Shown piece by piece: positions 29,312 to 42,616 of a stretch of 64,000 nucleotides of DNA. Source of the DNA: an uncultured Cetobacterium sp. (GTDB lineage Bacteria > Fusobacteriota > Fusobacteriia > Fusobacteriales > Fusobacteriaceae); contig NZ_CAMTIK010000003.1 of assembly GCF_947072685.1 (NCBI RefSeq), positions 61,761-125,760 of the forward strand, in the 5' to 3' direction. The notes below the pieces were generated by a model. The model made no database searches. It was given only the letters and a program-made list of their open reading frames with translations, and had not been told where the DNA came from. The position numbers and the translations under genes were made by a program. Within the stretch, counting starts at the first letter, position 1. Every line of letters starts with the position of its first letter.

Positions 29312-29968
29312 ATGAAAAGAATTAAAGCTAGTTTTTATAGTGGCTTAATCGCAATTTTACCAATAGTTATAACTATATATATTTTTAACTGGATATTTCA
29401 AATATTTTTTACTTTATTACAGGATTCATTTGTAACAGTAGCAATAAAAAGTTTAGTTTTACAAATGGGACCGACAAAAGAACAGGATCTTTATTTTTAT
29501 ACAAATATTCTAATCAATATGTTGTCATTTGTGACCTTAATTTTAATGTTGATAATAATCGGAACTGCAATGAGAGTATTTTTATTTAAAAAAATAGGTG
29601 GATATTTAAATAAATTATTAATTAAGATTCCATTATTTAGTCAAATATATAGCACAATAACACAGATTATTTCACTTTTTGCATCAGATAGACAAAAGGC
29701 TTATCAAAAAGTTGTAATGATTGAGTATCCTAGAAAAGGAGTATATAGTATTGGTTTCATGACGTCAAATGGAAATCATTTAGTTGAGGAAGTGACAGGA
29801 GAAGCAATGTGCAATATTTTTATACCAACCTCTCCTAATCCAACATCTGGTATGTTTATTATTTTAAAAAAATCAGAAGTTAAAATTTTAGATATAAAAG
29901 TAGACGATGCAATAAAACTAATAATCTCAGGTGGAGTTATCTTACCGCCTAATAAAAAGGAGAGTTGA
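29312..29968 (+). CDS. DUF502 family membrane protein
   Basis: 218-residue protein with two transmembrane helices (about residues 10-33 and 67-91) and a soluble C-terminal domain holding the family motifs IPLFSQIYSTITQI and GFMTSNG plus FIPTSPNPTSGMFI. Function unknown; widespread in bacteria, chloroplast relatives exist. I start at ATG 29312, right after the previous stop and behind AGGAG. The lipoprotein gene begins directly after its stop. Confidence 0.85.
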   Translation: MKRIKASFYSGLIAILPIVITIYIFNWIFQIFFTLLQDSFVTVAIKSLVLQMGPTKEQDLYFYTNILINMLSFVTLILMLIIIGTAMRVFLFKKIGGYLNKLLIKIPLFSQIYSTITQIISLFASDRQKAYQKVVMIEYPRKGVYSIGFMTSNGNHLVEEVTGEAMCNIFIPTSPNPTSGMFIILKKSEVKILDIKVDDAIKLIISGGVILPPNKKES

Positions 29969-30745
29969 ATGTGGATTTATCTTTTTTTTATGTTTATCTT
30001 AATAGGATGTAGCAGTTTAGAGAAAAGTGAGAGTTCAAATGAAAAATATTTAGTTTTAAAAGGAGCAAATTTATATTCTGTTGGGAAAAAAAGTGAAGCT
30101 TTAAAAATGTATGAGGACGCATTAAAATTAAATCCTCAGAATTTAGTTGCATTGAGAGAAAAAGGAATAATATTAGCACAGCTAGAAAATTTAAAAGCGG
30201 GAGAAAAAAATTTAGATTTGGTTTTTAAAAAAAATCCAAACGATATAATAGTTTTAAAAAATTTGGCATATATATGTTTCAAAAAAAAAGAATATTCTAA
30301 AAGTTTTGAGTATTTAGAAAAAATTCCAAACGATTTAAAAAGTGATCAAGACTATCTAATGCTTGCATATATTCAATACTTAAATAGAAATTATAAAGAT
30401 TCTTTAATTAATTATAATTTAATAAAGAATGATATAATGTATAGTAATTCTTTATTTTTTGAATCATATTTAGAAGTTCTGGAAGAAGAGTATGACCAAG
30501 TAACTCAAGTAAAAATTTTACTATTAATTGAAGAAAAAATAGTATATAGTCAAAAAAATACAATAGTTTTATTCAATTTTTATAAAAATAGTTTAAAAAG
30601 ATATGAATTAGCTGAAAAAGTAATGAAAAATTATTTAACACATAATAGTTTAAATAACGAAATTTTACAAAAATTATCAAATTTATATTCTGACATGGGA
30701 AAAAAAGAGGAGAGTTTAAAAACATTGAACTTGATTTTAAGATAA
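29969..30745 (+). CDS. TPR-repeat lipoprotein
   Basis: 258-residue protein with a lipoprotein signal (residues 1-14, lipobox ILIGC, Cys14) and at least four tetratricopeptide units, for example VGKKSEALKMYEDALKLNPQ, LENLKAGEKNLDLVFKKNPN and the last near SLKTLNLIL. Probably anchored at a membrane facing the periplasm, where it would mediate protein-protein contact. No specific function can be assigned. Confidence 0.8.
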   Translation: MWIYLFFMFILIGCSSLEKSESSNEKYLVLKGANLYSVGKKSEALKMYEDALKLNPQNLVALREKGIILAQLENLKAGEKNLDLVFKKNPNDIIVLKNLAYICFKKKEYSKSFEYLEKIPNDLKSDQDYLMLAYIQYLNRNYKDSLINYNLIKNDIMYSNSLFFESYLEVLEEEYDQVTQVKILLLIEEKIVYSQKNTIVLFNFYKNSLKRYELAEKVMKNYLTHNSLNNEILQKLSNLYSDMGKKEESLKTLNLILR

Positions 30746-30789
30746 TATAGAAGGTGACTTTTAAGGTTGCAATTAGGAGGAAATAAAAA

Positions 30790-31302
30790 ATGGATTTAAA
30801 AAAATATGTAGCATTAGTTGAAGATTACCCAAAACCAGGGATTAAATTTAGAGATATAACACCCCTAATGGGAGATGGAGAAGCTTATAGATATGCAACA
30901 GATAAAGTTGTTGAATTTGCAAAAGAAAACCATATTGATTTAGTTGTGGGACCTGAGGCAAGAGGATTTATATTTGGATGCCCTGTATCATATGCACTAG
31001 GCGTTGGTTTTGCTCCAGTTAGAAAACCAGGGAAACTACCAAGAGAGGTTGTAGAATATGCTTATGATTTAGAATACGGATCAAATGTTTTATGTATGCA
31101 TAAAGATTCAATCAAGCCAGGACAGAGGGTATTAATAGTTGATGACTTACTTGCAACTGGGGGAACTGTTGAGGCAACAGTTAAACTAATTGAAGAGTTA
31201 GGCGGAGTTGTAGCGGGATTAGCATTTTTAATTGAACTTGAAGACCTAAATGGTAGAGAAAAATTAAAAGGATATCCAGTTCTAACTTTAATGAAGTATT
31301 AA
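30790..31302 (+). CDS. apt: Adenine phosphoribosyltransferase
   Basis: 170-residue purine salvage enzyme making AMP from adenine and PRPP. N-terminal [22 protein letters not shown] is the family start; the PRPP loop is [14 protein letters not shown] (about residues 117-130); [10 protein letters not shown] is also conserved. SD AGGAGG at 30776-30781. In many bacteria apt is next to rel, as here; both act on purine nucleotide pools. A hairpin separates the two. Confidence 0.96.
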   Translation: MDLKKYVALVEDYPKPGIKFRDITPLMGDGEAYRYATDKVVEFAKENHIDLVVGPEARGFIFGCPVSYALGVGFAPVRKPGKLPREVVEYAYDLEYGSNVLCMHKDSIKPGQRVLIVDDLLATGGTVEATVKLIEELGGVVAGLAFLIELEDLNGREKLKGYPVLTLMKY

Positions 31303-31311
31303 TAAACTTTT

Positions 31312-31335
31312 AAGGCGACACTTCTGTGTCGCCTT
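31312..31335 (+). terminator. Terminator-like hairpin between apt and rel
   Basis: Perfect 10-base GC-rich arms (31312-31321, 31326-31335) with loop TTCT. The following T-tract is short (GTTTGT), so termination may be partial; rel begins 33 bases later with no clear promoter in between. Confidence 0.7.
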
Positions 31336-31367
31336 GTTTGTATAACATTAGAGGAAAGAGGTGTGTT

Positions 31368-34723
<3,356 letters not shown>

Positions 34724-34730
34724 ATAAATA

Positions 34731-34766
34731 ACCGCAGAAAATTAATTTAACTTTCTGCGGTACTTT
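34731..34766. terminator. Bidirectional terminator between tgt and the minus-strand cluster
   Basis: Perfect 10-base arms (34731-34740, 34752-34761) followed by T on the plus strand and by TTAAT-rich sequence plus loop on the minus strand. It separates convergent genes. Confidence 0.8.
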
Positions 34767-34973
34767 TTATATTTTAGTAAATTTAAGTTTAAACTCTTCT
34801 TCTGAACGAACAAATAACATCTCTTCTCCATTTTTATCTAAAATTTTGTCAGAAAAAACTTTGTAAAGATACATATTTTGTCCATCTTGCTCATTTGTAC
34901 AGTTTAAAATATGGTGATTTATAACTTGGTATAATTTTCCATTTTTATTGTTTTTCCAAAGATTATTTTCCAT
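34767..34973 (-). CDS. Small DUF1653-like protein
   Basis: 68-residue protein. The pattern NGKLYQVINHHI, MYLYKVF and LFVRSEEEF resembles DUF1653 proteins (a short SH3-like barrel with a conserved YKVL...VYR...WVRP layout), although the terminal Pro is missing. Function unknown. SD AGGAGG is at 34978-34983 on the minus strand, overlapping the ansA stop, so it is the distal gene of that operon. Confidence 0.6.
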   Translation of the reverse strand: MENNLWKNNKNGKLYQVINHHILNCTNEQDGQNMYLYKVFSDKILDKNGEEMLFVRSEEEFKLKFTKI

Positions 34974-34981
34974 CTATCCTC

Positions 34982-36013
34982 CTAAATAGAAACTTCTCCA
35001 CAAAGAGAGTTTTCCATATATTTTTTAATGCACTCTTTAGATAAGTTTTTGCCAAGGAGATACATAAGTTTAGTTATAGCTGCTTCAGGTGTCATATCTC
35101 CACCACTGATTACCCCTAAGCTTTTTAAAGCACTACTAGCCTCATATAAACCCATTTTTACAGCTCCAGTGCCACATTGAGTAACATTTATAACGGCCAC
35201 GTCCTTACTCATGATATCTTTAAGAGTATCTAAAAAAACTTCAGAAGTAGGAGCATTACCATTTCCATATGTTTTTAAAATAATTCCTTTTATCTCGGGA
35301 TGAGCATCTACAATTGTTTTTATATAGACAGGATTAAATCCAGGGAATATTTCTATAATGATAACATTGTTATTGATTGTAGAATCCACATAAAATTCAT
35401 CTTTTGGCATATCTAAAACTTTTTTATCGTGAATTTTAATTTCACACCCAATTTCACCAAGAGCTCTATAGTTTGGAGAAGAAAATCCAAAATAATTTGT
35501 TGCATCAATTTTTCTAGCACGATTTCCTCTTAAAAGCTCATCTCTAAAGCAGATGGTAACTTCTGGAATATTTTTAACCCCATAAATTCTATTTCCAGCT
35601 ATTTGAATTGATGTGATAAGATTTTGAAGAGCATCACTTCTGGGTGTAATTAAAGGAACTTGAGAGCCTGTTATAACAACAGGTTTATCCAAATTTTTTA
35701 ACATAAATGAAAGAGCAGATGCAGTGAAAGCCATAGTATCTGTTCCGTGTAGAATAACAAACCCTCTATATGTATAATAGTTTTTCTCTATAATCTTTGT
35801 AACCTCAATCCAAAGATCAGGATTCATGTCAGAAGAGTCAATAAGAGTTGGTATTTGGCAATAATCTGTAGGAAATCTTTCCAAAATAGGATGATTTTTA
35901 GCAACTTCAAACCAATTTTTGGCTGGTCTTAAAGGACTATTTAAATCATTTTCGTCACTATTGACCATACCAATTGTTCCACCAGTATTTATGATTAATA
36001 TTTTTTCAAGCAT
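34982..36013 (-). CDS. ansA: L-asparaginase (type I, AnsA-like)
   Basis: 343-residue enzyme hydrolysing asparagine to aspartate and ammonia. First catalytic Thr in NTGGTIGMV (residues 8-16), second motif FVILHGTDTMAFTASALSF near residue 85. No signal peptide, so it is cytosolic (type I). The RBS region carries AAGGGGG (minus strand, 36019-36025), a run of five G. A hairpin lies directly upstream with no room for a promoter, so expression depends on read-through from purA or regulation at the hairpin. Confidence 0.9.
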   Translation of the reverse strand: MLEKILIINTGGTIGMVNSDENDLNSPLRPAKNWFEVAKNHPILERFPTDYCQIPTLIDSSDMNPDLWIEVTKIIEKNYYTYRGFVILHGTDTMAFTASALSFMLKNLDKPVVITGSQVPLITPRSDALQNLITSIQIAGNRIYGVKNIPEVTICFRDELLRGNRARKIDATNYFGFSSPNYRALGEIGCEIKIHDKKVLDMPKDEFYVDSTINNNVIIIEIFPGFNPVYIKTIVDAHPEIKGIILKTYGNGNAPTSEVFLDTLKDIMSKDVAVINVTQCGTGAVKMGLYEASSALKSLGVISGGDMTPEAAITKLMYLLGKNLSKECIKKYMENSLCGEVSI

Positions 36014-36033
36014 TACAAACCCCCTTGTAAAAT

Positions 36034-36059
36034 GAATCCCCTAGTTACCTAGGGGATTC
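36034..36059 (-). terminator. Terminator-like hairpin between purA and ansA
   Basis: Perfect 11-base arms (36034-36044, 36049-36059) around TTAC. The minus-strand T-tract after it is short (ATTTTAC), while T-rich sequence lies on the plus-strand side. It occupies the leader of ansA. Confidence 0.7.
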
Positions 36060-36067
36060 TTGTTTTT

Positions 36068-37348
<1,281 letters not shown>

Positions 37349-37365
37349 TTAAATACCTCCATGTA

Positions 37366-38067
37366 TTATTTGATTTTTTTTATTTCAATGTAATTGATAT
37401 TTTTATTATGTTTACAAATAAATAGGTCCTCAAACTCAGTTCTGATATTATCAGCAGCTTTTGGGCTATTATGTAAATCATGAGTATGATATATAACTTC
37501 ATAGTTATCCAAATTTTTAGCGAAATCTAAAACATCACTATAGTACTGATCATGATCAGTTTTAAAAAATAATGTTCCCTCAATTTTCATTATAACATCA
37601 AGAAGTTCAAAAAGCTGTGGTTGAAGAATTCTATTCTTTTCATTTCCTTCCCAAGGATCAGGGAAATTGATGTAAAGACCTTCGATTTCACTATTATCAA
37701 TGAATTGAGTGATATCCTCTCCACGTCTTCTAAGAAAAACAACATTGTTTAATTCTCTTTTAATAGCTTTGTTTGCGGATAAAACAAGCCTTTTAAATCT
37801 AATTTCAAGAGCTAGATGGTTTCTTTCAGGATACTTTTCTGCCATTCCAATAGCAAAATTACCACTTCCAGAACCTATCTCAAGATAAACGGGATTACTG
37901 TTACCAAAAGCTTTTTCGTTCCACTGTCCTTTGTACGAATCCATAATTTCACTATCATAAATAATGTGATTAGGATAATCAACTAATTTAACCATATATG
38001 GGTTGTAGTTAATTCTAGGATTTGCAAAGAAGTGTCTCCAAAGAGTATCTTCTAATCTTTCTTTCAT
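37366..38067 (-). CDS. trmB: tRNA (guanine-46-N7)-methyltransferase TrmB
   Basis: 233-residue SAM-dependent methyltransferase. SAM motif LEIGSGSGNFAIGMA at about residues 61-75, LEIRFKRLVLSANK, and the family signature LYINFPDPW near residue 132. Its start overlaps the waaA stop (TAATG), so the pair is co-translated. SD GGAGGA lies inside the waaA end. Confidence 0.95.
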   Translation of the reverse strand: MKERLEDTLWRHFFANPRINYNPYMVKLVDYPNHIIYDSEIMDSYKGQWNEKAFGNSNPVYLEIGSGSGNFAIGMAEKYPERNHLALEIRFKRLVLSANKAIKRELNNVVFLRRRGEDITQFIDNSEIEGLYINFPDPWEGNEKNRILQPQLFELLDVIMKIEGTLFFKTDHDQYYSDVLDFAKNLDNYEVIYHTHDLHNSPKAADNIRTEFEDLFICKHNKNINYIEIKKIK

Positions 38068-39293
38068 TATTCCTCCATAAGTTTAACAATTTTTTCAACA
38101 GAATTTTTATTATTTTTAAAAAATTCATATATTTTATCTTTAGAAGCTGGATGAGTTTCTAAAGAGTTGATAGCATTTAAAAATTCAGATTCATCAGATA
38201 TTTTATATCCTAAATTTAGGTTCAAAATATCATTAGATATATCTTTTATATTTTGTAGATAAGGTCCAAAAATAGGTGTTTTCCCGTAAAAAAGAGGTTC
38301 TAGTAGGCTATGACCACCAATGTTTACAAGGGTCCCGCCGACAAAAGCAATATCACAGATCGAATATAACTTTCTAAGGATTCCTATTTTATCTACAATA
38401 ATAACATCCACCTCATTTTTTAATGAGATTTTTTCAATATTAGAAAACTTTTCAAAAGTTAATTCAGAAGAAAGTACAAGGTTTTCAATATCCGCCACAC
38501 GCTCTAAATGACGTGGAACAATAATTAATAGAGTTGAAGTTAATTTTTTAAAAACATCAATAATTATTTGATCTTCACCTTCACGAGTACTTCCAGCAAC
38601 AAAAACTTTACGATTATTTAATAAAATTTGATTTTTTAAAGAGTTTTTTTCTAAATTAGAAAATTCTTCGAAAGAGATATCAAATTTTAGATTTCCTGTG
38701 ATAAAAACATTCTCTTTTTTAGCTCCTAAAGAGATAATTCGTTCCTGATCAATTTGAGATTGCATACAAAAATTAGATATATTTTTAAACAGAGGTTTTA
38801 AAACCCAAGTTAATTTTTTGTATCGTGGATAACTTTTGTTTGAAATTCTACCATTGACAAGAAGAACTTTTCCTTTTTTAGAAACTTGAGATATAAGGTT
38901 TGGCCAAATTTCAGTTTCTATGAGCACAAGATAAGAGACATCAATAATAGTTAGTATTTTTTTAATAATAAAGATATCATCCAAAGGAAATCTAAGTACA
39001 GTTATCTGCGAATCTTTTGAATATTTATTCTGTGCCACTTCAAAACCGGTATCAGTGAAAACAGTAATCAATATGTTTTCTCTATAGGTTGCTTTTATTC
39101 TTTTAATTAAAGCGTCAGAAAGATTTATTTCACCAACAGATGAGCAGTGAATCCAAATATATTTTTCTCCCCTTTTTAAACAAGAAAAATTTTGAAAGAA
39201 CCTTTTAAAAACAAAAATAAATTTCTTAGGCATAAAGATTAAAGAAATAAATAAAAATGGATATATAAATGCTCGTAGCAAATTATAAAACAT
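38067..39293 (-). CDS. waaA: 3-deoxy-D-manno-octulosonic acid (Kdo) transferase WaaA
   Basis: 408-residue inner-membrane-associated glycosyltransferase (GT30) that adds Kdo to lipid A precursor. N-terminal hydrophobic anchor (residues 1-25), IHCSSVGEINLSDALI (catalytic region near residue 52), LIETEIWPNLI, VFVAGSTREGEDQI and the nucleotide-sugar site GGHSLLEPLFYGKTPIFGP. It confirms LPS/lipooligosaccharide synthesis together with lpxD at 11131. Only 3 bases separate it from cmk. Confidence 0.93.
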   Translation of the reverse strand: MFYNLLRAFIYPFLFISLIFMPKKFIFVFKRFFQNFSCLKRGEKYIWIHCSSVGEINLSDALIKRIKATYRENILITVFTDTGFEVAQNKYSKDSQITVLRFPLDDIFIIKKILTIIDVSYLVLIETEIWPNLISQVSKKGKVLLVNGRISNKSYPRYKKLTWVLKPLFKNISNFCMQSQIDQERIISLGAKKENVFITGNLKFDISFEEFSNLEKNSLKNQILLNNRKVFVAGSTREGEDQIIIDVFKKLTSTLLIIVPRHLERVADIENLVLSSELTFEKFSNIEKISLKNEVDVIIVDKIGILRKLYSICDIAFVGGTLVNIGGHSLLEPLFYGKTPIFGPYLQNIKDISNDILNLNLGYKISDESEFLNAINSLETHPASKDKIYEFFKNNKNSVEKIVKLMEE

Positions 39294-39296
39294 TGA

Positions 39297-39959
39297 TTAG
39301 CCTCCGATATTTCCCTTTATTAAATCAGAGATAGCTTTAGAACTTTCTTGAATAGTTAAAAAACTAGTATCTACCTCGATAGCATCTTCAGCTTTTTTTA
39401 AAGGACTCTCTTTTCTAGTGGAATCAATATGATCCCTTTCTAATATTCCTTTTAAAACAGTATTGAAATCTTCATTGATACCTTTTGATAGGTAGTCATT
39501 TACTCTTCTTTTAGCTCTTTCTTCAGCAGATGCGATTAAAAAAACTTTTAAGTCAGCATTTGGAAAAACAACAGTACCGATATCTCTTCCGTCTAAAATA
39601 ACGTTCTTCCCTTTACTGATCTCTCTTTGAAGATCAACGAGTTTAACTCTAACAGCTTTTACAGCAGAAACAGGAGAAACAATATTTGTAACTTCTGGAG
39701 TTCTTATCTTTAAAGAAACATCTTCGCCATTTAAAAAGAAGGCATCTCCAATTATATCCATATTAATATTATTTAAAACATTTTCAACAGAGAGTTCATC
39801 GGTGTAATCTATAGAGTTTTCAAGAACATAAAGAGCAACCATTCTATACATAGCTCCAGTGTCTAAATATGTAAGGTCAAACTCTTTAGCGATAAGTTTA
39901 GCAATAGTGCTTTTTCCACTCCCAGCAGGGCCATCTAAGGCGACTATATAATTTTTCAT
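39297..39959 (-). CDS. cmk: Cytidylate kinase
   Basis: 220-residue CMP/dCMP kinase. P-loop DGPAGSGKSTIAK at residues 9-21, YLDTGAMYR (33-41), and DGRDIGTVVFPNADLKVFLIAS with the LID region RAKRR. SD GGAGGA precedes the ATG. Within the ymdB-prmA-cmk-waaA-trmB-purA operon. Confidence 0.96.
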   Translation of the reverse strand: MKNYIVALDGPAGSGKSTIAKLIAKEFDLTYLDTGAMYRMVALYVLENSIDYTDELSVENVLNNINMDIIGDAFFLNGEDVSLKIRTPEVTNIVSPVSAVKAVRVKLVDLQREISKGKNVILDGRDIGTVVFPNADLKVFLIASAEERAKRRVNDYLSKGINEDFNTVLKGILERDHIDSTRKESPLKKAEDAIEVDTSFLTIQESSKAISDLIKGNIGG

Positions 39960-39971
39960 AAGAATCCTCCG

Positions 39972-40904
39972 TTACGCTTTAATAAGAAGAGCTCTCCACT
40001 CTTTATCTCTTTTTATTTCAAGTATTTCCAGTCCTTTTTCTTCGACTTGCTTTACAATTTCTGGAAGCTTTTCATCGATTATACCAGAAAAAATAATAAG
40101 TCCATCTTTTTTAACAACTTTAAAAATATCTTTAAGAAGTAAAAGAATAACGTCGGCTAAGATATTAGCAACAACAACATCAAAGTGTTTATCCTTTACA
40201 ATAGAGATTAAGTCGCCTAGGTGAACTTGTGCGATATCGTTTGATATATGGTTTAACACTAAATTTTCTTTAGTGGAATCAATAGCAAGTTCATCAATAT
40301 CAGTTCCATATATTTCAGAAGCACCAAGTTTTTCAGCGGCAATCATAAGAATCCCTGAACCAGTTCCAACATCAATAACAGAATTACCCTGTTTAATATT
40401 ATCTTCCATCAATTTTAGACAAAGAGATGTAGTTGGATGAGAACCAGTTCCAAAAGCTCTTCCTGGATCAAGTTCAATTACTAATTCTCCTTCAGTTGCT
40501 TCATATTCTCTCCAAGTAGGCTTAACTACAAATCTATCACTCACTTTTTCAGGATACAAGTATTTTTTCCAACTATTCTGATAATCTTCCTCTTCATACT
40601 CATAAAAATCAATTGAAAAAATAACATCATCTCTATCATTAAATCTTTCATCAAAAGTATTTTTTATCATATCATTTCTTCTTTGAGAATAAGGATTCAT
40701 TGGAAAATATGCTGACACAGCATGGTCTACCATTAAAAATTTCTTTTCATCTTTATAAAAATCTAAAGGATTTTTAAATTTTAAAGGTTCATCTAGCTTT
40801 AAACCAGTTGCTCCAAAATTATAAAATATATCTGAAATCTCTTTCTGAGTTTCTTCAATATTATCACTATCAAATATAACTTTTATTTCAATAACTTTCA
40901 TCAT
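39972..40904 (-). CDS. prmA: Ribosomal protein L11 methyltransferase PrmA
   Basis: 310-residue SAM-dependent methyltransferase trimethylating L11. N-terminal substrate domain (about residues 1-130), then SAM motif VIDVGTGSGILMIAAEKLGA, DPGRAFGTGSHPTT and VVANILADVI (NPPY-like). Two adjacent ATGs (40904 and 40901) are possible starts; the SD AGGTAGG supports both. Confidence 0.93.
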   Translation of the reverse strand: MMKVIEIKVIFDSDNIEETQKEISDIFYNFGATGLKLDEPLKFKNPLDFYKDEKKFLMVDHAVSAYFPMNPYSQRRNDMIKNTFDERFNDRDDVIFSIDFYEYEEEDYQNSWKKYLYPEKVSDRFVVKPTWREYEATEGELVIELDPGRAFGTGSHPTTSLCLKLMEDNIKQGNSVIDVGTGSGILMIAAEKLGASEIYGTDIDELAIDSTKENLVLNHISNDIAQVHLGDLISIVKDKHFDVVVANILADVILLLLKDIFKVVKKDGLIIFSGIIDEKLPEIVKQVEEKGLEILEIKRDKEWRALLIKA

Positions 40905-40915
40905 AACCTACCTAA

Positions 40916-41707
40916 TTAAAAGATTCCTAACTCTATAAGAGAAAGGTTAATTCTATCTATTTTTATGCATTCACCGGTTTCATTATCAATCTCAATATCC
41001 AAACCATTAAGTCTTTCTTTTCCTTCAGCGACATCAAACTTTTGAGGGAGAGAAGTTAAAAATTTAGGGATTATGGACTCTTTTTTCATACCAATTATGC
41101 CTGAGTCTGAACCAGTCATTCCCACATCACTTATATAACCTGTTCCATCTAGTAAAATTTTATTATCAGCTGTTTGAACATGTGTGTGTGTGCCGTAAAC
41201 AACAGAAACCTTTCCATCTAAAAAGTTAGCTAGAGCTAATTTTTCTGAAGTTGCTTCGGCATGAAAATCAATTATAATATGCTTACATTCTTTTCTAATC
41301 TCTTCCACCAGTTTATTCACAGTAGTAAATGGACAGTCTATAGGTGGCATAAAAACTCTTCCTTGAAGAGATATAACTGCAATTTTATTACCCTTTTTAT
41401 CTTTTAAAATTGTATATCCTGTGCCCGGAACCCCTTTAGGATAATTGTATGGACGTAGGACTTTATTTGATCTATCTAAGTAGTCATAAATTTCTTTTTT
41501 ATCCCAGATATGGTTACCACTTGTAATAACATCTGCACCCCAATCTAAGATTTCATCGCACAGTTTTCCAGTGATTCCAAATCCAGCAGCCGCGTTTTCC
41601 CCGTTAACAATTATAAAATCATATTGAGACTTATTTTTATCTAAAAAAGCCTTTAAAGTTTGTCTTCCAGGGTTTCCAACAACGTCACCGATAACTAAAA
41701 CTTTCAT
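40916..41707 (-). CDS. ymdB: YmdB-family metallophosphoesterase (TIGR00282)
   Basis: 263-residue dinuclear metal phosphoesterase; the B. subtilis relative hydrolyses 2',3'-cyclic nucleotides and affects biofilm and motility decisions. Metal ligands are visible in VIGDVVGNPGR (Asp8), IVNGENAAAGFGIT (Asn/Glu), SGNHIWDKKEI (Asn-His), IDFHAEATSEK and VYGTHTHVQTAD. First gene of a seven- to eight-gene minus-strand operon, with a promoter at 41746-41754. Confidence 0.9.
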   Translation of the reverse strand: MKVLVIGDVVGNPGRQTLKAFLDKNKSQYDFIIVNGENAAAGFGITGKLCDEILDWGADVITSGNHIWDKKEIYDYLDRSNKVLRPYNYPKGVPGTGYTILKDKKGNKIAVISLQGRVFMPPIDCPFTTVNKLVEEIRKECKHIIIDFHAEATSEKLALANFLDGKVSVVYGTHTHVQTADNKILLDGTGYISDVGMTGSDSGIIGMKKESIIPKFLTSLPQKFDVAEGKERLNGLDIEIDNETGECIKIDRINLSLIELGIF

Positions 41708-41745
41708 TCTTTACCTCATTTCTATTATTTGTATTACCAGTGAAT

Positions 41746-41754
41746 ATTATAACA
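41746..41754 (-). promoter_or_regulatory. Extended -10 promoter for the ymdB operon
   Basis: Minus-strand TGTTATAAT (TATAAT at 41746-41751, TG at 41753-41754). The -35 region is weak (TTTTAA, 41769-41774). It diverges from the plus-strand promoter at 41809-41837. Confidence 0.65.
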
Positions 41755-41808
41755 TTTTTCACTAAAAATTAAAACTTAAAAAATAATATTAAAAAAACTA
41801 ATTTCAAG

Positions 41809-41837
41809 TTGACATTTACACTAAAAAGGTATATTAT
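41809..41837 (+). promoter_or_regulatory. Strong promoter for the 70-residue gene at 41875
   Basis: Consensus -35 TTGACA (41809-41814), 17-base spacer, -10 TATTAT (41832-41837). Confidence 0.88.
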
Positions 41838-41874
41838 AAGTTAACAATATAAAGAGGATTAGGAGTGAAGTGCT

Positions 41875-42087
41875 ATGCTAACTAGAGAAGAATTTTTAAA
41901 AAAAATTGAGAAAACTGAAGAGGAATTAAAAGAAAAAGGATTTGAACTTATGTTTATCGGTGAAGTTGGTTATGGAGACGATGAAGATGACGGTTGGGAT
42001 GTAGTTTATATAGATCCGAATAGATGTGTAGAGGTTGGGATGGGTTGTAAATGTGCTGTTGGAGGAACTCTTCACGATAAATTATAG
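41875..42087 (+). CDS. Small acidic cysteine-containing protein, unknown function
   Basis: 70-residue protein, not recognised. It starts with a charged helix (LTREEFLKKIEKTEEELKEK) followed by an acidic turn GYGDDEDDGWDVVYID and a compact tail with three cysteines, RCVEVGMGCKCAVGGTLHD. The CxC plus an upstream Cys could bind metal or form a disulphide. It has a consensus promoter and its own terminator, so it is a monocistronic, probably well-expressed gene. SD AGGAGTGAAG at 41861-41870. Coding-like composition, good SD and bounded transcription make it credible despite its size. Confidence 0.75.
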   Translation: MLTREEFLKKIEKTEEELKEKGFELMFIGEVGYGDDEDDGWDVVYIDPNRCVEVGMGCKCAVGGTLHDKL

Positions 42088-42095
42088 AAATTACA

Positions 42096-42124
42096 AGCAG
42101 AGGTTGAACCTTTGCTTTTTTTTT
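42096..42124 (+). terminator. Intrinsic terminator after the 70-residue gene
   Basis: 10-base arms (42096-42105, 42107-42116, one G-T pair; effective loop TTGAA), followed by ten T. Confidence 0.92.
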
Positions 42125-42154
42125 TACAATTTTATTTTTTAGTTAATGGAAATA

Positions 42155-42163
42155 TGTTATAAT
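42155..42163 (+). promoter_or_regulatory. Extended -10 promoter for the rseC-like gene
   Basis: TGTTATAAT with consensus TATAAT at 42158-42163; a second TATAAT follows at 42169-42174. -35 sequence is only T-rich. Confidence 0.65.
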
Positions 42164-42194
42164 TCCATTATAATCATTTTAATGAGGAGTGAAA

Positions 42195-42611
42195 ATGAAA
42201 AATAGTGGTATTGTAAAAGATAAAAAAGGAAATAAAATAACAATTTCAATGTATAAAGAGAGTGCATGTTCTCATTGTAATAAATGTAATGAGAGTGCAA
42301 AGATTACAAATAACTTTACATTGATATCTGATAGAAAAGATATTGAAATAGGAGATATTGTAACATTTGAAATGGAGGATAAGCAAGTTTTTAAAGCAGC
42401 GTTAATAGTTTATATTTTGCCATTAATAGCAATGTTTATTGGGTATTTTTTAGGAGATAAAAATGGATTTACAGAGGGACAAAATATAGGGATGTCATTT
42501 TTATTTTTAGTATTATCATTTTTAGGAATTTTTGTTTATGATAAAAAAGTTGTAAAAAATAGAATGGAAAAATCAGTAAAAATAATTGCGCTAGAAAAAA
42601 AGGAGAGGTAA
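42195..42611 (+). CDS. RseC/MucC-family membrane protein
   Basis: 138-residue inner-membrane protein. N-terminal beta domain with a cysteine cluster CSHCNKC (about residues 25-31), as in RseC/MucC proteins, then two transmembrane helices (about residues 69-88 and 98-117) and a basic tail. RseC-type proteins take part in sigma-E control or electron transfer to SoxR in proteobacteria; in Fusobacteria and clostridia they often associate with Rnf, which is not here. ATG 42195 follows GAGGAG; the in-frame GTG at 42189 overlaps the SD and is unlikely. Confidence 0.8.
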   Translation: MKNSGIVKDKKGNKITISMYKESACSHCNKCNESAKITNNFTLISDRKDIEIGDIVTFEMEDKQVFKAALIVYILPLIAMFIGYFLGDKNGFTEGQNIGMSFLFLVLSFLGIFVYDKKVVKNRMEKSVKIIALEKKER

Positions 42612-42616
42612 TAAAT

